A DNA stretch of 56,376 nt from Salegentibacter sp. 24. GTDB taxonomy: Bacteria > Bacteroidota > Bacteroidia > Flavobacteriales > Flavobacteriaceae. Positions 55,398 to 56,376 of this stretch are shown here, piece after piece. The notes beneath the pieces were generated by a model. It was not told the DNA's origin. It saw nothing but the letters and a program-made list of their open reading frames with translations, and did not search any database. The stretch lies in the NCBI RefSeq assembly GCF_004362395.1, contig NZ_SNWE01000027.1, positions 1 through 56,376 of the forward strand, read 5' to 3'. The position numbers were made by a program, and so were the translations under genes. Each line of letters begins with the position of its first letter. Positions within the stretch are counted from its first letter, which is position 1.

Positions 55398-56315
55398 TCA
55401 GGTTTTAGAAAACGGTATTTTAATAATAGTTTCCACTCCAATCTCTTTATTGCGAATTTTAAATTGTGCTTTTTTTCCATATAATGTGAGCAGGCGATCT
55501 TTAATATTAGAAATTCCTACTCCTTTTTTGAGGAGAGCTTCTTGCTCTTCAGTTAAGGATTTTCCGTTATTTGAAACCCGAAGTACAAGATTTTTATTTT
55601 CTTTAAAAATTTCAATTTTTATTTTAAGATGTATATTGTGATAAGAATATCCGTGTTTCACAGAATTCTCTATAATAGGTTGGAGAATTAATGAGGGCAC
55701 TAAATGATCCATCAAACTTTCGTCTATTTGTTTCTCCACCACTAAATGATCTGAGAATCTAAGTGTTAAAATATTTAAATAATAATCCAGCATTCGTACT
55801 TCTTTTCGCAAACTAACTTGGTAATTGTCACCGCTATATAAAATCTCCCGAAGCAAATCACTCAGGTCGGCAATTGTATCCTGGGCCTTTTTTGCATCCA
55901 TTTCTACCAAAGCTGAGATGGAATTCAAGGTGTTAAACAAAAAATGAGGCTGAAGTTGGGAAGATAACATCTTCATACGTGTATTGATGAGTTGAGATTC
56001 TAACTGCATCTTTTGCTTTTCAGATTCTTTTACCTGTTTCAAATAATAGTAGGTATAAATAATAAAAATCATCGCAAAATAAATAAGGAAATTAAGATCT
56101 ATTACATATATCATCCGGTCAAGGCTGGCTTTAATACTGTAATCAGCAAAATTCATTCGCCCCAATAAAATTCCATATAAATCGAAAAAAAACCGAATTA
56201 CAAATCCTATTAAAATTGAAAATAGCGTATGTAGTAAAAATATTTTAATCCAGGAATAATTTCTATTTAGCAAGCCTTTTGGGGAGTGTAATCTGAACTC
56301 TGTCCTTTGCTTCAC
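55398..56315 (-). CDS. LytS-type sensor histidine kinase
   Basis: A 305-residue kinase with two membrane helices (about 24-45 and 72-93), a short coiled coil, and the His_kinase/HATPase pair of the LytS/YehU group. The phospho-His is H124 in LQPHFLFNTLNSISAL and the ATP-binding N-box is in LILQPIIENSVKHGY. Such kinases usually pair with a LytTR response regulator, which would lie outside the window. The start is GTG at 56315, the only start codon after an in-frame TAG, and it falls inside a 30-base palindrome. Confidence 0.87.
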   Translation of the reverse strand: MKQRTEFRLHSPKGLLNRNYSWIKIFLLHTLFSILIGFVIRFFFDLYGILLGRMNFADYSIKASLDRMIYVIDLNFLIYFAMIFIIYTYYYLKQVKESEKQKMQLESQLINTRMKMLSSQLQPHFLFNTLNSISALVEMDAKKAQDTIADLSDLLREILYSGDNYQVSLRKEVRMLDYYLNILTLRFSDHLVVEKQIDESLMDHLVPSLILQPIIENSVKHGYSYHNIHLKIKIEIFKENKNLVLRVSNNGKSLTEEQEALLKKGVGISNIKDRLLTLYGKKAQFKIRNKEIGVETIIKIPFSKT

Positions 56316-56342
56316 TCCTTCGGGGGTACCCCCGAAGGAGTG
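56313..56342. repeat. perfect 30-base palindrome over the kinase start
   Basis: CACTCCTTCGGGGGT followed directly by its exact reverse complement. In RNA from either strand it would form a very stable 15-pair stem with little loop. It contains the GTG start and the adjacent GAAGGA of the kinase gene. It resembles a mobile or dispersed palindromic unit more than a terminator, because no T-run follows. Confidence 0.7.
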
Positions 56343-56376
56343 GTTGCCAAATCGAGCCTAATGCGGTCTTCAAATC

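Overview
The window looks like chromosome from an AT-rich marine-type member of the Flavobacteriaceae (Bacteroidota). The evidence is the gene content (TonB-dependent receptor with a carboxypeptidase-regulatory-like N-terminal domain, flavobacterial YidC, FtsK, LolA and LptG order, DUF4168, a GH3-family protein), frequent TTG starts, and repeated -7 boxes of the Bacteroidota type TAnnTTTG a short distance upstream of start codons. A genus near Gramella, Salegentibacter or Zunongwangia is a guess from overall similarity. I saw no tRNA, rRNA, CRISPR array, prophage or insertion sequence. Most of the window is ordinary chromosome.

Region 1 (1-14.2 kb) is the most unusual part. On the minus strand, in transcription order, are an Lrp/AsnC regulator, a possible 42-residue protein, a GABA-type aminotransferase, a nitrilase-family amidase, a small VOC protein, a very long Orn/Lys/Arg decarboxylase-family protein, an ATP-grasp ligase with a 120-residue lysine-rich N-terminal tail, a C45/Ntn-hydrolase, a succinate-semialdehyde-type dehydrogenase, and finally lpdA with its own promoter. 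A methionine-gamma-lyase-like PLP enzyme is divergent from lrp. Together they read as an amino-acid or diamine pathway (decarboxylate, ligate, hydrolyse, transaminate, oxidise), possibly a non-homologous analogue of gamma-glutamylated putrescine catabolism. No named pathway known to me has this exact set.

Region 2 (14.2-27.7 kb) has an outer-membrane barrel, an NhaC antiporter, a peroxide-defence operon (2-Cys peroxiredoxin, thioredoxin-like protein, small two-cysteine protein), tpx-dgkA, and the run ftsK-lolA-lptG-ribBA. The RibBA has a GTP cyclohydrolase II half that lost its zinc and catalytic residues, and the Tpx lacks its resolving cysteine. A nitroreductase, SanA-like protein, small membrane protein and MscS channel follow.

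Region 3 (27.7-39.6 kb) contains an iron-uptake pair (PepSY reductase-like membrane protein and TonB-dependent siderophore receptor) with a strong intercistronic hairpin, a HAD phosphatase, a second VOC protein, a DUF389 membrane protein, DUF4168, a zinc metalloprotease, a GH3 acyl-amido synthetase homologue and a large FAD oxidoreductase.

Region 4 (39.7-46.2 kb) has a small operon of an AhpD-like protein, a GAF protein ending in a histidine-kinase dimerisation domain without an ATPase domain, a single-domain response regulator and a DUF3820 protein, then pyrG, yidC and pcm. Region 5 (46.2-56.4 kb) is a long plus-strand run: Gfo/Idh oxidoreductase, 3-hydroxybutyryl-CoA dehydrogenase, DUF1015/SerK-like, YggS, an exonuclease-GIY-YIG fusion, a voltage-gated potassium channel with a zinc ribbon, and miaA. 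It is followed by a DJ-1/PfpI protein, a Tat-exported Gfo/Idh oxidoreductase and a LytS-type kinase whose GTG start lies in a perfect 30-base palindrome.
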